NCBI GenBank assembly: GCA_020351775.1
Contig: CP070666.1
Coordinates: 5,167,561 to 5,225,733, forward strand
Reading direction: 5' to 3'
Origin: Gemmatimonadota bacterium
GTDB taxonomy: Bacteria > Gemmatimonadota > Gemmatimonadetes > Gemmatimonadales > GWC2-71-9
DNA: 58,173 nucleotides
Of the stretch, positions 15,438 to 23,582 are shown piece by piece. Each line of letters starts with the position of its first letter. Position 1 is the stretch's first letter. The notes under the pieces were generated by a model, which made no database searches, was not told the DNA's origin, and saw only the letters and a list, made by a program, of their open reading frames with translations. Made by a program: the position numbers and the translations under genes.

Positions 15438-16505
15438 GTGCCAGAAACGACGAACGCAGCAGGGCTCAGATACGTGACCGACGCCGATCCAGGGATACGC
15501 CGTAAACGGGTTGGCCGCGGGTTCAGCTATACCGGATTGGACGGGCGACCGATCCGCGATGGTGAGACACTCAAGCGAATCAGCGGCCTGGTGATACCAC
15601 CGTCGTGGACCGAAGTGTGGATCTGCCCCACGCCCGATGGACACATACAGGCGACAGGCAGAGATGCCAAAGGCCGCAAGCAATATCGTTATCACACTCG
15701 GTACCGCGCGGTACGCGACGAGACCAAGTTCGATCGTATGCTGGTCTTCAGCGAACTGCTGCCGCGGGTCCGAGACCGTGTAGAGCACGATGTCACGTTA
15801 CCTGGGCTACCGCGCGAGAAGGTCTTGGCCACCGTCGTATGGTTGCTCGAGAAGACCCTGATCCGGGTTGGGAACGACGAGTACGCCCGTGAAAACCGTT
15901 CCTTCGGGCTGACTACGCTGCGGAACCGGCACGTCGCCGTTTCCGGGTATACTATGAGGTTTGAGTTCAGGGGCAAAAGCGGAGTCCAACGATCTGTCTC
16001 AATAGTAGACCGTCGCATTGCCCAGATCGTGCAGCATTGTCAGACGCTGCCGGGTCAGGAACTGTTCAAGTACGTGGACGACGATGGACGGCGGCAGGAC
16101 GTGGACTCGGGTGACATCAATCAGTATCTACGCGCCGTAACAGATCACGACATCTCGGCCAAGGACTTCCGAACCTGGGCAGCGACCATGCACACAGCGA
16201 CCTTGCTGCGCGAGGTGGGCCCCGCCAGCTCACAGCGTGAGGCCAAAGCGAACGTGCTTAGGGCCATAGATCAGGTCGCCGAACGCCTGGGCAATACGCG
16301 GGCAGTCTGCCGCAAGTACTACGTGCACCCGATCATAGTCGAGGCCTACATGCAGGGCGCGGTCGTGGAACGACCGCCGGAACCTGACACCACGAAGCGC
16401 CGGCGGCGCACGGCAGCTTTGCGGGCTGACGAGATCGCGCTTCTGCAATTCATACAGCTGCACAAGCGGAATGCGCCGAACGGGGAGAGCGACGATCGAG
16501 CGTAG
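15438..16505 (+). CDS. DNA topoisomerase IB
   Basis: About 355 residues of the bacterial type IB (poxvirus-like) topoisomerase family, which relaxes supercoils through a 3'-phosphotyrosine intermediate. The N-terminal DNA-clamp domain contains GLVIPPSWTEVWICP and GRKQYRYHTRYRAVRD. The catalytic domain has LRNRHV, KDFRTWAATMHTA with the active-site Arg, and NTRAVCRKYYVHPII, whose second Tyr is the likely nucleophile. The GTG at 15438 follows AGGAG by 6 bases; the upstream in-frame ATG would add an Arg-rich stretch. It is transcribed alone, divergent from the DUF481 gene. Residues after about 325 are basic and variable. Confidence 0.92.
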   Translation: MPETTNAAGLRYVTDADPGIRRKRVGRGFSYTGLDGRPIRDGETLKRISGLVIPPSWTEVWICPTPDGHIQATGRDAKGRKQYRYHTRYRAVRDETKFDRMLVFSELLPRVRDRVEHDVTLPGLPREKVLATVVWLLEKTLIRVGNDEYARENRSFGLTTLRNRHVAVSGYTMRFEFRGKSGVQRSVSIVDRRIAQIVQHCQTLPGQELFKYVDDDGRRQDVDSGDINQYLRAVTDHDISAKDFRTWAATMHTATLLREVGPASSQREAKANVLRAIDQVAERLGNTRAVCRKYYVHPIIVEAYMQGAVVERPPEPDTTKRRRRTAALRADEIALLQFIQLHKRNAPNGESDDRA

Positions 16506-16594
16506 CACACACCCCCGTCCCACCCACCATCCCTTGCTACTCATCCCGCAGCACAACGACTCACCGCCCACATCCACGATCGAGGCAAACGATC

Positions 16595-16624
16595 TTGCAC
16601 ACTGCCGGGCTGGACAATTACACT
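16595..16624 (+). promoter_or_regulatory. Promoter of the sixA-like gene
   Basis: TTGCAC (16595-16600), an 18-base spacer and TACACT (16619-16624) form a reasonable sigma70-type promoter. The ATG at 16634 lies only 9 bases after the -10 and has no Shine-Dalgarno, so the mRNA is probably leaderless or nearly so. Confidence 0.55.
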
Positions 16625-16633
16625 CGTAGTCTC

Positions 16634-17131
16634 ATGAAGACCCTGACACTCGTACGCCATGCCAAGTCCAGTTGGAAGGACCCGGCTCTCGCCGATCACG
16701 ATCGCCCCCTGAACAAACGCGGCAAGCGCGATGCTCCTCGGATGGGAAAGCGACTGGCGCAAGCCAGCATCTGCCCCGACCTCATCATCACGAGCACAGC
16801 TGTCCGCGCCCGGACCACTGCCGAGACGATAGCGTCGGAGATCGGCTACCCGACGGCCCACATCCTGATGGACGAAGGCCTCTATCTCGCGGGCGCGAGT
16901 GGAGTATTGGAACTGATCCGCGGCCTGGGAGATGCGAACAATCATGTGATGTTGTTCGGCCACAACCCTGACATAACCAATCTGGTGAATCTCTTGACGG
17001 ACGACCACATTGAGAACGTGCCGACCTGCGGGATCGTGCATATCAGGTTCCACACCACTACTTGGGCCAAGGTAGGCACCGTGCCAGCCGAGCTAATCAG
17101 CTTCGACTACCCCAAGAGGGTGGACGATTGA
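16634..17131 (+). CDS. sixA: SixA-type phosphohistidine phosphatase (histidine phosphatase superfamily)
   Basis: A 165-residue protein starting MKTLTLVRHAKSSW, the R-H catalytic box of the histidine phosphatase superfamily in its short SixA form. Other family features are DRPLNKRGKRDA, TSTAVRARTTAE and LFGHNPDITNL with the second catalytic His. SixA removes phosphate from histidine phosphotransfer proteins such as the PTS protein NPr. The ATG at 16634 matches the family N-terminus. Its stop is immediately followed by a remnant of a nitrilase gene, so it may once have been part of a longer operon. Confidence 0.9.
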   Translation: MKTLTLVRHAKSSWKDPALADHDRPLNKRGKRDAPRMGKRLAQASICPDLIITSTAVRARTTAETIASEIGYPTAHILMDEGLYLAGASGVLELIRGLGDANNHVMLFGHNPDITNLVNLLTDDHIENVPTCGIVHIRFHTTTWAKVGTVPAELISFDYPKRVDD

Positions 17132-17342
17132 CCCCCTGAATCCAAAGGAAGAGGAAACGATTCTGTACGCCGAGATCGATCCGGCGAAGCTGCTTGGCAC
17201 GCAGTTACAGCTTGATACTGCATGTCACTATGCGTGCCCTGATATCTTCAGCCTCACGGTCGATCGTCAACCGAAGCCAATGATCCGGAGCATCGATGCA
17301 GAACTCGGCCTGGACGACAGCGACGTGGGGGCAGATGAATGA
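17130..17342 (+). pseudogene. C-terminal remnant of a nitrilase/carbon-nitrogen hydrolase
   Basis: A frame without any start codon reads as the last 70 residues of a nitrilase: ILYAEIDPAKLLGTQLQLD, then HYACPDIFSLTVDRQPKPM. In intact nitrilases the second motif is G-H-Y-A-R-P-D-x-F; here both the Gly and the Arg have become Cys. The Glu, Lys and Cys catalytic regions are missing altogether, replaced upstream by sixA. Its TGA overlaps the ATG of the next gene (ATGA), suggesting the intact ancestor was coupled to it. Best explained as a deletion remnant. Confidence 0.65.
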
Positions 17343-18433
17343 TCATTGAGCGACTCGGACGGACGGTGGCACGCTGGGTCACGAGATGCGGGGCAGTTGC
17401 GCTCATCGGCATGACCGCAGCGGGCTGCAGACCGGACCGACGTCAAGCCGTAGCCAAACCTCTGGTCAGCTACCAGAGCTCTGGCCGTGTAGTCCGCCTT
17501 CAAGCCATAGCTGCGGTCGACGCCAACGTCGCTTGGGCGAGTGGTCTGCAGGGAACCTACCTTCGCACCGTCGACGGCGGCGCGACCTGGACCTCCGGGG
17601 TGGTACCGGGTGCAGATACGCTCCAATTCAGAGACATCGCTGCCTTCGATCCACAGGTTGCGTATCTCTTGGCGGCTGGATCTGGCAGTCTATCACGCAT
17701 CTACAAGACCACAGACGGCGGAGTGAGCTGGAACCTCCAGTTCACCAACCGCGAACCTGCGGCGTTCTTCGACTGCATGGGGTTCTGGGACCGTAGCAAT
17801 GGTCTGGCGTTCAGTGACGCTGTGGACGGCGAGTTCATAATTATAAGAACAACGAACGGTGAGAACTGGCAGCGCATTCCCCCAGACGGAGTGCCTGATG
17901 CCTTGCCGGGTGAGGGCAGTTTCGCTGCCAGTGGGATGTGTCTGGTTACTCACGGCGACAGCACGGCGTGGTTTGGCACCGGGGCCAGTAATGCGGCCCG
18001 GGTCTTCATGACGACCAATCGAGGCACAACTTGGTCGGTGGCGGCAACGCCAATTGTGAGCGGTCCGTCCGCCGGCATCACGGCTTTGACATTCCGCGAC
18101 GACCTCAACGGCTTGGCGGCCGGCGGAGACATCGGCAATCTTGCCACATACAGTGACAACGTGATCCTGACCAACGACGGCGGGGTCAGCTGGACGCTAG
18201 TGGGTCGTCCTGCCTTCACAGGAGCGATCTACGGATTGGCCAGCGCCAGTGCAGACGGAACGTGGGTCTTGCTCGCGGTAGGGCCCGGCGGGCTCGACTA
18301 CTCCGTCGACAACGGTTCTTCCTGGATCGCCCTAGACACACTGGAGTACTGGAGCGTCGACTTTGCTGCGCCAACTACAGGCTGGGCGGTCGGTCCAGCA
18401 GGCCGGATAGCCAAGATCCAACTGCAGCCATAG
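17339..18433 (+). CDS. BNR/YCF48-like repeat lipoprotein
   Basis: A 364-residue lipoprotein. The signal (LIGMTAAGC) has its lipobox Cys at about 30. The mature part consists of beta-propeller repeats with Asp-box motifs: TVDGGATW, TTDGGVSW, TTNGENW, TTNRGTTW, TNDGGVSW and SVDNGSSW. This pattern is shared by YCF48-like and sortilin-like propellers and by BNR glycosidases, but no sialidase catalytic residues are recognisable. It probably acts as a binding or assembly factor outside the inner membrane. The start overlaps the nitrilase remnant stop. Confidence 0.85.
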   Translation: MIIERLGRTVARWVTRCGAVALIGMTAAGCRPDRRQAVAKPLVSYQSSGRVVRLQAIAAVDANVAWASGLQGTYLRTVDGGATWTSGVVPGADTLQFRDIAAFDPQVAYLLAAGSGSLSRIYKTTDGGVSWNLQFTNREPAAFFDCMGFWDRSNGLAFSDAVDGEFIIIRTTNGENWQRIPPDGVPDALPGEGSFAASGMCLVTHGDSTAWFGTGASNAARVFMTTNRGTTWSVAATPIVSGPSAGITALTFRDDLNGLAAGGDIGNLATYSDNVILTNDGGVSWTLVGRPAFTGAIYGLASASADGTWVLLAVGPGGLDYSVDNGSSWIALDTLEYWSVDFAAPTTGWAVGPAGRIAKIQLQP

Positions 18434-18494
18434 GTCCTTGCCGAATCACTCAACAGGCGTTATCTGAGGGACAGGGAATCACCGGGAGAGTCCC

Positions 18495-18686
18495 ATGTCC
18501 AAAGGCCAAGAATACATCCAGCAAGTACAGAAGGCACTCTCCGCGTTTGAGGACGCAATAGTACATCGGGAGCATAAGAAGCTGTTGGAGAGTTCCGTGT
18601 CCGTGCAGCAGGACGTGGACAGAGCGCGTCAAAAGGTTGTAGACACGGTTGTGGAAATCGTGACTAAGGTGCGCTTGAACCAGTAG
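18495..18686 (+). CDS. Small coiled-coil hypothetical protein
   Basis: A 63-residue protein (MSKGQEYIQQVQKALSAFED and following) predicted to be almost entirely helical, with heptad-like spacing of Leu, Val and Ile. A GGGAGAG site lies 4 bases before the ATG, supporting translation. It overlaps the 3' end of the convergent EamA transporter by 23 bases. No family is recognised. The composition, free of aromatic residues apart from one Tyr and one Phe, suggests a small structural or adaptor peptide. Confidence 0.6.
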   Translation: MSKGQEYIQQVQKALSAFEDAIVHREHKKLLESSVSVQQDVDRARQKVVDTVVEIVTKVRLNQ

Positions 18687-19617
18687 CAGCGCGCCGCTGG
18701 CGGACCGCCCTCCGGTAGACCGTGCCTGGCTCGGTCACGATCAGTGCCACAGCACCAACTATGACGCCCGCCGCGATGACCACGCGGGGGTTGAGCGGCT
18801 CCGCAGCCAGTATCCACCCCAACACAACTGCCACAACCGGATTCACGTACGCATAGGTCGCTGCACGTGCCGGTGTTGTCGACCTCATCAGCCAGATGTA
18901 CGCGCTGAACGCCACCAGAGCGCCGAACACCACCAAGTACCAGAAGGCGACCCACGAACGCGGCGAAATGTCCGTGAGATCGACCGCAGACAGTTCGCCA
19001 GCGACCGTCGCGGCCAGCAGCAGCAGGACTCCTCCCGCCAACATGCTCATCGCCGTGGCAAGCGGCTGTGAGGGAGCCTGCTGAGCTTCCCTGGAATAGA
19101 GGGAACCCACGGCCCAGGCAAACGCCGCCAGCACTAGCACCAGTGCGCCGACAGGATCCACTCGCGCTCCACCCGCGACTCGCTCAGGACCGACTAACAA
19201 GAAGACACCACAGAACCCTACGAGCAATCCGACGACCACGAGCACCGAAGGCCGGCCTCTGCCCGTGACCCACGCCAACAGCACGACCCAGAACGGCACC
19301 GTTGTAACCAACAGAGCTGCGATACCAGAAGCAACAAACTGTTCAGCCCAGACAACGCCCCCGTTTCCCCCAAGCAGCATCAGTGCGCCTATCACCAGCG
19401 CCGAGCGCCAGTGATGCGGCGCCGGACGCGCGACTCCCCGTGCTCTCAAGCAGACGTACAGCACGCCTCCCGCCGTGATGAAGCGAACACCCGCCATGGT
19501 GAACGGGGGCATCGTGTCGATAGCAAAGCGAATCGCAAGGTACGTCGAGCCCCATATTAGGTAGACCGCGGCAAACGCTGCCACCAAGCGGGTCTTGGGA
19601 GGACTGTGGGCTGTCAT
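18664..19617 (-). CDS. EamA/DMT superfamily transporter (YedA-like)
   Basis: A 317-residue membrane protein with ten predicted helices in two EamA repeats. The start FAAVYLIWGSTYLAIRFAI and RFITAGGVLY are characteristic of the YedA/RhaT-like branch, which exports amino acids or other metabolites. The second repeat shows SAYIWLMRSTTPARAATYAYVNP (in part) and VVLGWILAAEPL. The ATG at 19617 has a TATAGT -10 element 8 bases upstream and no Shine-Dalgarno. The substrate cannot be deduced. Confidence 0.9.
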   Translation of the reverse strand: MTAHSPPKTRLVAAFAAVYLIWGSTYLAIRFAIDTMPPFTMAGVRFITAGGVLYVCLRARGVARPAPHHWRSALVIGALMLLGGNGGVVWAEQFVASGIAALLVTTVPFWVVLLAWVTGRGRPSVLVVVGLLVGFCGVFLLVGPERVAGGARVDPVGALVLVLAAFAWAVGSLYSREAQQAPSQPLATAMSMLAGGVLLLLAATVAGELSAVDLTDISPRSWVAFWYLVVFGALVAFSAYIWLMRSTTPARAATYAYVNPVVAVVLGWILAAEPLNPRVVIAAGVIVGAVALIVTEPGTVYRRAVRQRRAATGSSAP

Positions 19618-19625
19618 GGTGAAAC

Positions 19626-19631
19626 ACTATA
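19626..19631 (-). promoter_or_regulatory. -10 element close to the EamA start
   Basis: TATAGT on the minus strand ends 8 bases before the ATG, leaving almost no room for a leader or ribosome-binding site. No good -35 is visible at the normal distance. This fits a leaderless transcript. Confidence 0.4.
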
Positions 19632-19718
19632 ATCGGTATTGTTGGGAAGCGGCGGGGATCTCTCAGGGCCGGGAATCAAATGTGGCAATCAGATGATGAG
19701 CAGTAGTGGAGGAACCCG

Positions 19719-20495
19719 TTGGCCTGTCACCAGCTGCTGTTGCCACGCGAGCACGGCGCATACGCCGAGATCGTGTTTCCAGTTCTCACCGGCATTGCGC
19801 TTGGAGCACCTGCTGTCGCGTCAATCTGCTTTGGCGTTTCGGCGATAGCATTCTTCCTGATGCATGAGCCGGTCGCTGTTCTCAGGGGGATGCGAGGGAC
19901 TCGAGCCAAAGAAATGTGGGTCGATCGGGCTAGGCAACGTACTGCCTGGCTGGCGGTTACCGCCGTCTTTGCCGGATCGACCGCAATGATGACCAGCTCG
20001 GCAGAGGGACGCGTCGCCGCCGCCGTGCCATTGGCGTGCGGTGCCGTCTTGCTCCCGGGGTTTCTGAGCGCGAGACTCAAGAGCCTCGTATCCGAGATCT
20101 TGGTGATCGCGACACTCTCCGGTGTGGTACTCCCCATGGCTGTTTCGAGTGGCGTCGCGTGGTCGCTGGCATGGGCCGCGGCTGGTGTGTGGTTCGTGAC
20201 ATTTCTACTTGGGACACTCGCGGTGCACGCAATCAAGGCAAAGACCGGCAAGGAGGTAGGCACCCGGTGGGCGATCATAGCGACCCCGATTCTGAGTGTC
20301 GTGACCGTAATCGCCAGTCTAGTTGCCGCCAGGTATCACTGGCTACCGCTCACAGTCTCCCTTGCCTTCCTGCTCGGTGGCCTGGTCGGGATCGCGTTGA
20401 GCGCCATCCGGATCCACCCACGACAGTTGAAGAGAGTCGGCTGGACGCTGGTCATTTCAAACGCAGTTGCTCTGGGACTGCTAATCGCCGCTTAG
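19719..20495 (+). CDS. YwiC-like membrane protein
   Basis: A 258-residue membrane protein with about eight helices. The N-terminal LLPREHGAYAEIVFPVLTG is the signature of the YwiC-like family, in which the R-E-H-G-A-Y motif sits just before the first helix. HEPVAVLRGMRG in the first cytoplasmic loop is also conserved. The function of the family is unknown; in Bacillus the gene lies near nitrate respiration genes. The TTG start is accepted because GGAGG precedes it by 6 bases and no ATG fits. No operon partner is evident. Confidence 0.8.
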   Translation: MACHQLLLPREHGAYAEIVFPVLTGIALGAPAVASICFGVSAIAFFLMHEPVAVLRGMRGTRAKEMWVDRARQRTAWLAVTAVFAGSTAMMTSSAEGRVAAAVPLACGAVLLPGFLSARLKSLVSEILVIATLSGVVLPMAVSSGVAWSLAWAAAGVWFVTFLLGTLAVHAIKAKTGKEVGTRWAIIATPILSVVTVIASLVAARYHWLPLTVSLAFLLGGLVGIALSAIRIHPRQLKRVGWTLVISNAVALGLLIAA

Positions 20496-20567
20496 CCCTA
20501 CGACACGGCCCTTCTCCCAGTCCTAGATGCGCAGCATCTTTAGTGCTCTTCGCAGCCCGGAGGTGAC

Positions 20568-21575
20568 ATGCCGTTGCCAACTCGCGAGTTGGGAACAAGC
20601 GGTCTCGAGATAACAACGCTGGGTTTTGGTGCTTGGGCAGCGGGCGGTGCGGGATGGGCGTTCGGATGGGGGCCGCAGGACGACGCACAGTCACTCGCAG
20701 CTATGAGACGTGCCCTCGAACTCGGCATCAATTGCATCGACACCGCACCCGTGTACGGACTGGGACATTCAGAAGAAGTCATCGGCCGGCTGCTGCGGGA
20801 GCTTCCGGCGAATCAACGCCCTTTGGTGTTCACCAAGTGCGGCCAGGTGTGGGATCCGGGTGATCCTGCGAAACCGGCGCGGTCTGATCTCCATCCCGAC
20901 TCGATCCGCGGGGAATGCGAAGCTTCACTGCGACGCCTCGGGATCGATTGCATCGATCTGCTGCAGTTCCATTGGCCCGACAGGACCGGTGTCCCCATTG
21001 AGGATTCGTGGGGTGAGATGATTCGGCTGGTGGAACAAGGGAAGATCAGAGCTGTGGGAGTCTCCAACTTCGACGTGCCCTTGCTCGAGCGCTGCGAATC
21101 CATGCGACACGTGGACTCGCTGCAGCCGCCGTTCTCGATGATTCGACGCAAAGCGGCCTCGGACGTGATTCCGTGGTCAATCGAGCATGGTACCGGTGTC
21201 ATCTGCTACAGTCCGATGCAGGCGGGACTGTTGACCGACACATTCACGACCGATCGGATGACTCGGTTATCGCCTGACGACTGGCGCCACAAGTCACCCG
21301 ACTTCCACACGCCGCAGCTGGAGCGCAATCTCAAGTTGCGCGACTACATCAGGCCGGTCGCCGCACGTCACGATACCAGTGTCGCTGCGGTCGCAGTGGC
21401 GTGGACGTTGGCGTCGTCCGGGGTGACCGGCGCGATTGTCGGGGCGCGCGCGCCGAAACAAGTGGATGGGTGGATAGGTGCAGCGGACCTCACGCTCACG
21501 GCCGAGGATCTGGATGAGATAGCTGTAGCAATAGAACGGACCGGTGCCGGGGAAGGACCCGCGAGACCCGACTGA
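20568..21575 (+). CDS. Aldo/keto reductase
   Basis: A 335-residue NADPH-dependent oxidoreductase with the TIM-barrel aldo/keto reductase pattern. The catalytic tetrad is seen as Asp in NCIDTAPVYGLGHSE (with Tyr in the same motif), Lys in VFTKCGQVWD and His in LLQFHWPD. VGVSNFDVPLLE and GAIVGARAPKQV belong to the cofactor-binding face. GGAGGTGAC lies immediately before the ATG. Such enzymes reduce sugars or aldehydes; the specific substrate is not evident. Transcribed alone, with 217 bases of unremarkable DNA following. Confidence 0.92.
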   Translation: MPLPTRELGTSGLEITTLGFGAWAAGGAGWAFGWGPQDDAQSLAAMRRALELGINCIDTAPVYGLGHSEEVIGRLLRELPANQRPLVFTKCGQVWDPGDPAKPARSDLHPDSIRGECEASLRRLGIDCIDLLQFHWPDRTGVPIEDSWGEMIRLVEQGKIRAVGVSNFDVPLLERCESMRHVDSLQPPFSMIRRKAASDVIPWSIEHGTGVICYSPMQAGLLTDTFTTDRMTRLSPDDWRHKSPDFHTPQLERNLKLRDYIRPVAARHDTSVAAVAVAWTLASSGVTGAIVGARAPKQVDGWIGAADLTLTAEDLDEIAVAIERTGAGEGPARPD

Positions 21576-21792
21576 CTGGCGAAGCCCATCCCGGTTCGAT
21601 CAGACCAAAGTAGGGTTCTACGCATTGGACGTCGCCGCTTGGCTGCGACCGAACCTGTCGCGAAGGTGATCGCTGCCGAGAATCGTCAGGCCGCACGGCG
21701 ACGTCACTTACGCTATCACGGTCGCGCTCGGGTGCGGGGCAAAGCACATTCAGCCTCACTGCCCAAAAGCCCCAGCTGCTGGGAGAAAAGCA

Positions 21793-23391
21793 ATGCGAAG
21801 CAATCGACATTCCATCGTCACAGCGATTCTGTTCGTCACGGTGCCGTTCCCGCTGACCGCCCAACACTCGTCGCTCGACGAGCTGAAGCAGGAGGTGCGT
21901 CAAGAGGTCAGGTCGCTGGCCAAGCTCACCCAAGAGATCGTGGACATGGTGTTCAGTCATGCTGAGCTGGGGTTCCAGGAAAAGTGGACTGCGGCCTACT
22001 TGACGCGCGTTCTGGCTCAGGAGGGGTTCGACATCCAGATGGGCGTGGCTGGAATGCCGACGGGTTACGTGGCGACTTGGGGTAACGGTCACCCGGTCAT
22101 CGGGTTCATGGGCGACATCGACGGGTTGCCGGAGACATCACAGCGACCCGGTGTTGCTTATCACGACCCGTTGATCCCCGGTGGTCCCGGTCACGGCGAG
22201 GGCCACAATACCGCGCCCGCGGTAGACATAACGGCGGCAATCGCCGTCAAGCGCATCATGGAGCGCCACGGCCTGGGCGGTACGCTCAAGGTCATACCCG
22301 GCGTCGCGGAAGAACTCGTGGCCAGCCGAACCTACATGGTCAACGCGGGCCTGTTCGACGGAATGGATGTGATGCTCTCGACACACGTGAGCCGCGGGAT
22401 GAGCACGGGATGGGGAATCACCGGATCTGGCCTGGTCTCCACCATGTTCACTTTCCACGGCAAGTCCGCGCACGGTGCCGGTTCTCCTTGGGCGGGACGT
22501 AGCGCACTGGATGCAGTGGAGTTGATGAACGTGGGCTGGAACTTCCGCCGCGAACACCTGCGGCTACAGCACCGGTCGCACTACATCGTGGCGCGTGGCG
22601 GCAATCAGCCCAACGTCGTGCCTTCCGAGGCCACGGTGTGGTACTACTTCCGCGAACTCGACTACCCTCGGATCAAGGAACTGCACAGACTGGGACAGAC
22701 GATGGCTGAGGCTGCCGCAATGATGACTTCTACGACCGTGGAAGAGCGCGTGCTCGGCTCGGCGTGGCCATCCACGATGAGCAAGCCGCTGGCGCAGCGG
22801 ATGCAAGCCAACATCGATCAGGTGGGTATGCCGGAGTGGTCTGAGGCAGATATAGTGCTGGCCAAGGCAGCGCAACGACTGATGGGAGTAGAAGAACAGG
22901 GGTTGCCGACGGAAGTCGACACCCTCAGGGAATTCAGTCAAGGAATGGGCGGCGGCAGCGACGACATCGCCGAGGTTTCATGGAACGTGCCGACCGTGAG
23001 ACTGCGCTACCCAGCGAACATCCCTGGCATGACGGGGCACCACTGGTCCAGCGGTATCGCGGTGGCCACGCCGATTGCACACAAGGGATCGAACGCGGGT
23101 GCTCAGGTGATAGCAATGACGGCAATCGATGTGCTATTAGATCCCCAACTGGTCGAGGAGGCCTGGCGTTATCACCGCGAAGTCCAGACGAAAGATTACC
23201 AGTGGGTGTCGCTGATTCCTGAGGGAACGGAGCCACCCATATTCCTCAACGAGGAAAAGATGAAGCAGTACCGACCGCAGTTGGAGAAGTTGATCTACGA
23301 TCCCAGCAAGTACGACACCTATTTGGACCAGCTGGGGGTGGTCTACCCGACTCTCATGCCGGACTCGTCCACTGGAGGTATCAACCCCTAG
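21793..23391 (+). CDS. Secreted AbgB-like M20 amidohydrolase
   Basis: A 532-residue M20 hydrolase closest to p-aminobenzoyl-glutamate hydrolase subunit B-type proteins. A signal peptide (MRSNRHSIVTAILFVTVPF) is followed by AELGFQEKWTAAYLT, GFMGDIDGLPETSQ, GHGEGHNTAPAVDI, VAEELVASRTYMV and GKSAHGAGSPWAGRSALDAV in the lid domain. The usual G-H-x-C-G-H metal box reads G-H-G-E-G-H, with Glu in place of Cys. GGGSDDIAEVSW and TGHHWSSGIA complete the site. Acts in the periplasm, perhaps on acylated amino acids. GGGAG precedes the ATG by 7 bases. Confidence 0.88.
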   Translation: MRSNRHSIVTAILFVTVPFPLTAQHSSLDELKQEVRQEVRSLAKLTQEIVDMVFSHAELGFQEKWTAAYLTRVLAQEGFDIQMGVAGMPTGYVATWGNGHPVIGFMGDIDGLPETSQRPGVAYHDPLIPGGPGHGEGHNTAPAVDITAAIAVKRIMERHGLGGTLKVIPGVAEELVASRTYMVNAGLFDGMDVMLSTHVSRGMSTGWGITGSGLVSTMFTFHGKSAHGAGSPWAGRSALDAVELMNVGWNFRREHLRLQHRSHYIVARGGNQPNVVPSEATVWYYFRELDYPRIKELHRLGQTMAEAAAMMTSTTVEERVLGSAWPSTMSKPLAQRMQANIDQVGMPEWSEADIVLAKAAQRLMGVEEQGLPTEVDTLREFSQGMGGGSDDIAEVSWNVPTVRLRYPANIPGMTGHHWSSGIAVATPIAHKGSNAGAQVIAMTAIDVLLDPQLVEEAWRYHREVQTKDYQWVSLIPEGTEPPIFLNEEKMKQYRPQLEKLIYDPSKYDTYLDQLGVVYPTLMPDSSTGGINP

Positions 23392-23419
23392 TTCGGCGCG
23401 AGCAGAGATTACCGGCCAA

Positions 23420-23450
23420 GGCAGACCCCGGCACGGGACTGGGGTCTGCC
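23420..23450. terminator. Strong stem-loop after the AbgB-like gene
   Basis: GGCAGACCCC and GGGGTCTGCC form a perfect 10-bp stem with an 11-base loop, 28 bases after the stop codon. There is no T-run. It lies between convergent genes and could act on either transcript. From 23488 a GTG-initiated 32-codon frame (ending 23586) runs to the end of the GHKL gene; it reads GSHRIYVGRLERGESVTVDS and may be a gene fragment. Confidence 0.5.
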
Positions 23451-23582
23451 CCCAGTACTTCGTCATCCACACGGCAAGAATCGCATCGTGGTAGGATCCC
23501 ACCGTATCTATGTGGGCAGGCTAGAACGCGGCGAGAGCGTCACGGTGGATTCTCCAGCGGCGATCCTGGCGGTGCTGGATGC

